Origin: Capillibacterium thermochitinicola
GTDB lineage: Bacteria; Bacillota; UBA4882; UBA10575
Assembly (NCBI RefSeq): GCF_013664685.1
Contig: NZ_JAAKDE010000014.1
Span: 41,104-105,103, forward strand
Length of the DNA stretch: 64,000 bases
Direction of reading: 5' to 3'
This document shows positions 63,642 through 64,000 of this stretch, piece after piece (the stretch's first letter is position 1; each line of letters opens with the position of its first letter). A program made the position numbers and the translations under genes. Below the pieces are notes generated by a model. It saw only the letters and a list, made by a program, of their open reading frames with translations, was not told the origin of the DNA and made no database searches.

Positions 63642-64000
63642 TACTGCTCACCTTTCACAACCCAGCGAATTGCTCTCTGGATATATTCAGGTACCTTAAA
63701 ATCATTCCGGACATTAACATCCGATTCCAACCTTATGGCAAGCCTATGAGAAAGCTCGGATTTTGCTTTATTTATTTCTACTCTTTTTAGAAAATTACTA
63801 GCGTGTTCGTTTATTGTTGTTCCTTCTTTGATTCTTTCTGCTGCTTTTGGATGCATCTCCTTAAATATTTCTAAAAGAATATCTTTATTCTCCTTAAAAA
63901 GATCATATTCTAAGGTTTTTTCAGCCAACTCAACTTTCAAGAGTCCGTTTTCAAGGGCTTTAGCCTTTTCTGCCCGTGAAGTGTTTGTGGTAGTATAAGA
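63641..64000 (-). CDS. gajA: C-terminal part of a probable OLD-family ATPase-nuclease (GajA-like), cut by the window edge
   Basis: The frame is open from the window edge to the stop at 63641, about 119 residues. The piece contains EKTLEYDLFKENKDILLEIF and ends EYIQRAIRWVVKGEQ. A T[LF]EYDL segment near the C-terminus is typical of OLD/TOPRIM nucleases. It overlaps the helicase gene by TAATG, as expected for a coupled GajA-GajB pair. The catalytic TOPRIM and ATPase parts lie outside the window, so the family call rests on this tail and the context. Confidence 0.6.
   Translation of the reverse strand, partial: SYTTTNTSRAEKAKALENGLLKVELAEKTLEYDLFKENKDILLEIFKEMHPKAAERIKEGTTINEHASNFLKRVEINKAKSELSHRLAIRLESDVNVRNDFKVPEYIQRAIRWVVKGEQ

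Overview
The window looks like a chromosomal segment of a spore-lineage Firmicute, probably an anaerobic polymer degrader. The evidence is strong AGGAGG ribosome sites, many GTG/TTG starts, YlmC-type PRC-barrel, DUF421/DUF4363, SatD and NusG-II proteins. Most of it is GC-moderate to GC-rich; the right edge (from about 61.9 kb) turns AT-rich. The combination of several chitinases with a secretin resembles thermophilic chitinolytic Hydrogenispora/Limnochordia-type bacteria, but that placement is inference from gene content.

Layout. (1) 0-7.4 kb: a leftward operon encoding a membrane-anchored protein of unknown function, a secretin with five STN-like repeats, a GtrA flippase-like protein, a GtrB-like polyprenyl-phosphate glycosyltransferase and a GT-C-like membrane protein. 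(2) 7.5-22.5 kb: five large secreted enzymes, all leftward. Three are GH18 chitinases (one with two catalytic domains), one is an unassigned putative hydrolase and one is a GH81 endo-beta-1,3-glucanase. All five carry the same pair of CBM5/12-like chitin-binding modules on Pro-Thr linkers. (3) 22.9-30.1 kb: a LacI regulator, a GH161-type beta-1,3-oligoglucan phosphorylase and a GH94 laminaribiose-type phosphorylase, with matching LacI operators before the first two. Regions 2 and 3 together make a coherent programme for attacking fungal-type cell walls (chitin plus beta-1,3-glucan) and taking up glucan energy by phosphorolysis.

(4) 30-41 kb: housekeeping and signalling genes: a ferredoxin-fused aldo/keto reductase, a two-component system with a DUF4342 partner, an ABC exporter, thymidine kinase, a LysM-NodB deacetylase, a second aldo/keto reductase and a DUF421/DUF4363 pair. 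(5) 42-48.3 kb: a leftward operon (NDH-2, polyprenyl synthase, UbiA prenyltransferase, PplA-like lipoprotein, ApbE) matching the flavin-based extracellular electron transfer loci known from Listeria and relatives. (6) 48.8-61.9 kb: M48 protease, SatD, PHP phosphoesterase, methyltransferase, a TMEM165-type cation exporter, tRNA-His, a 12-codon micro-ORF divergent from a MacAB-like exporter, L-arabinose isomerase, a TPR protein and a chimeric MNT/HEPN toxin-antitoxin remnant. (7) 61.9-64 kb: an AT-rich helicase plus the 3' end of a probable OLD nuclease, i.e. a Gabija-like defence system cut by the window edge.

Four frameshifts (response regulator, ApbE twice, ABC permease) all sit exactly at 8-base G/C runs and are each repaired by removing one base. 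They are either homopolymer errors or slippage sites; the affected genes are listed as frameshifted.
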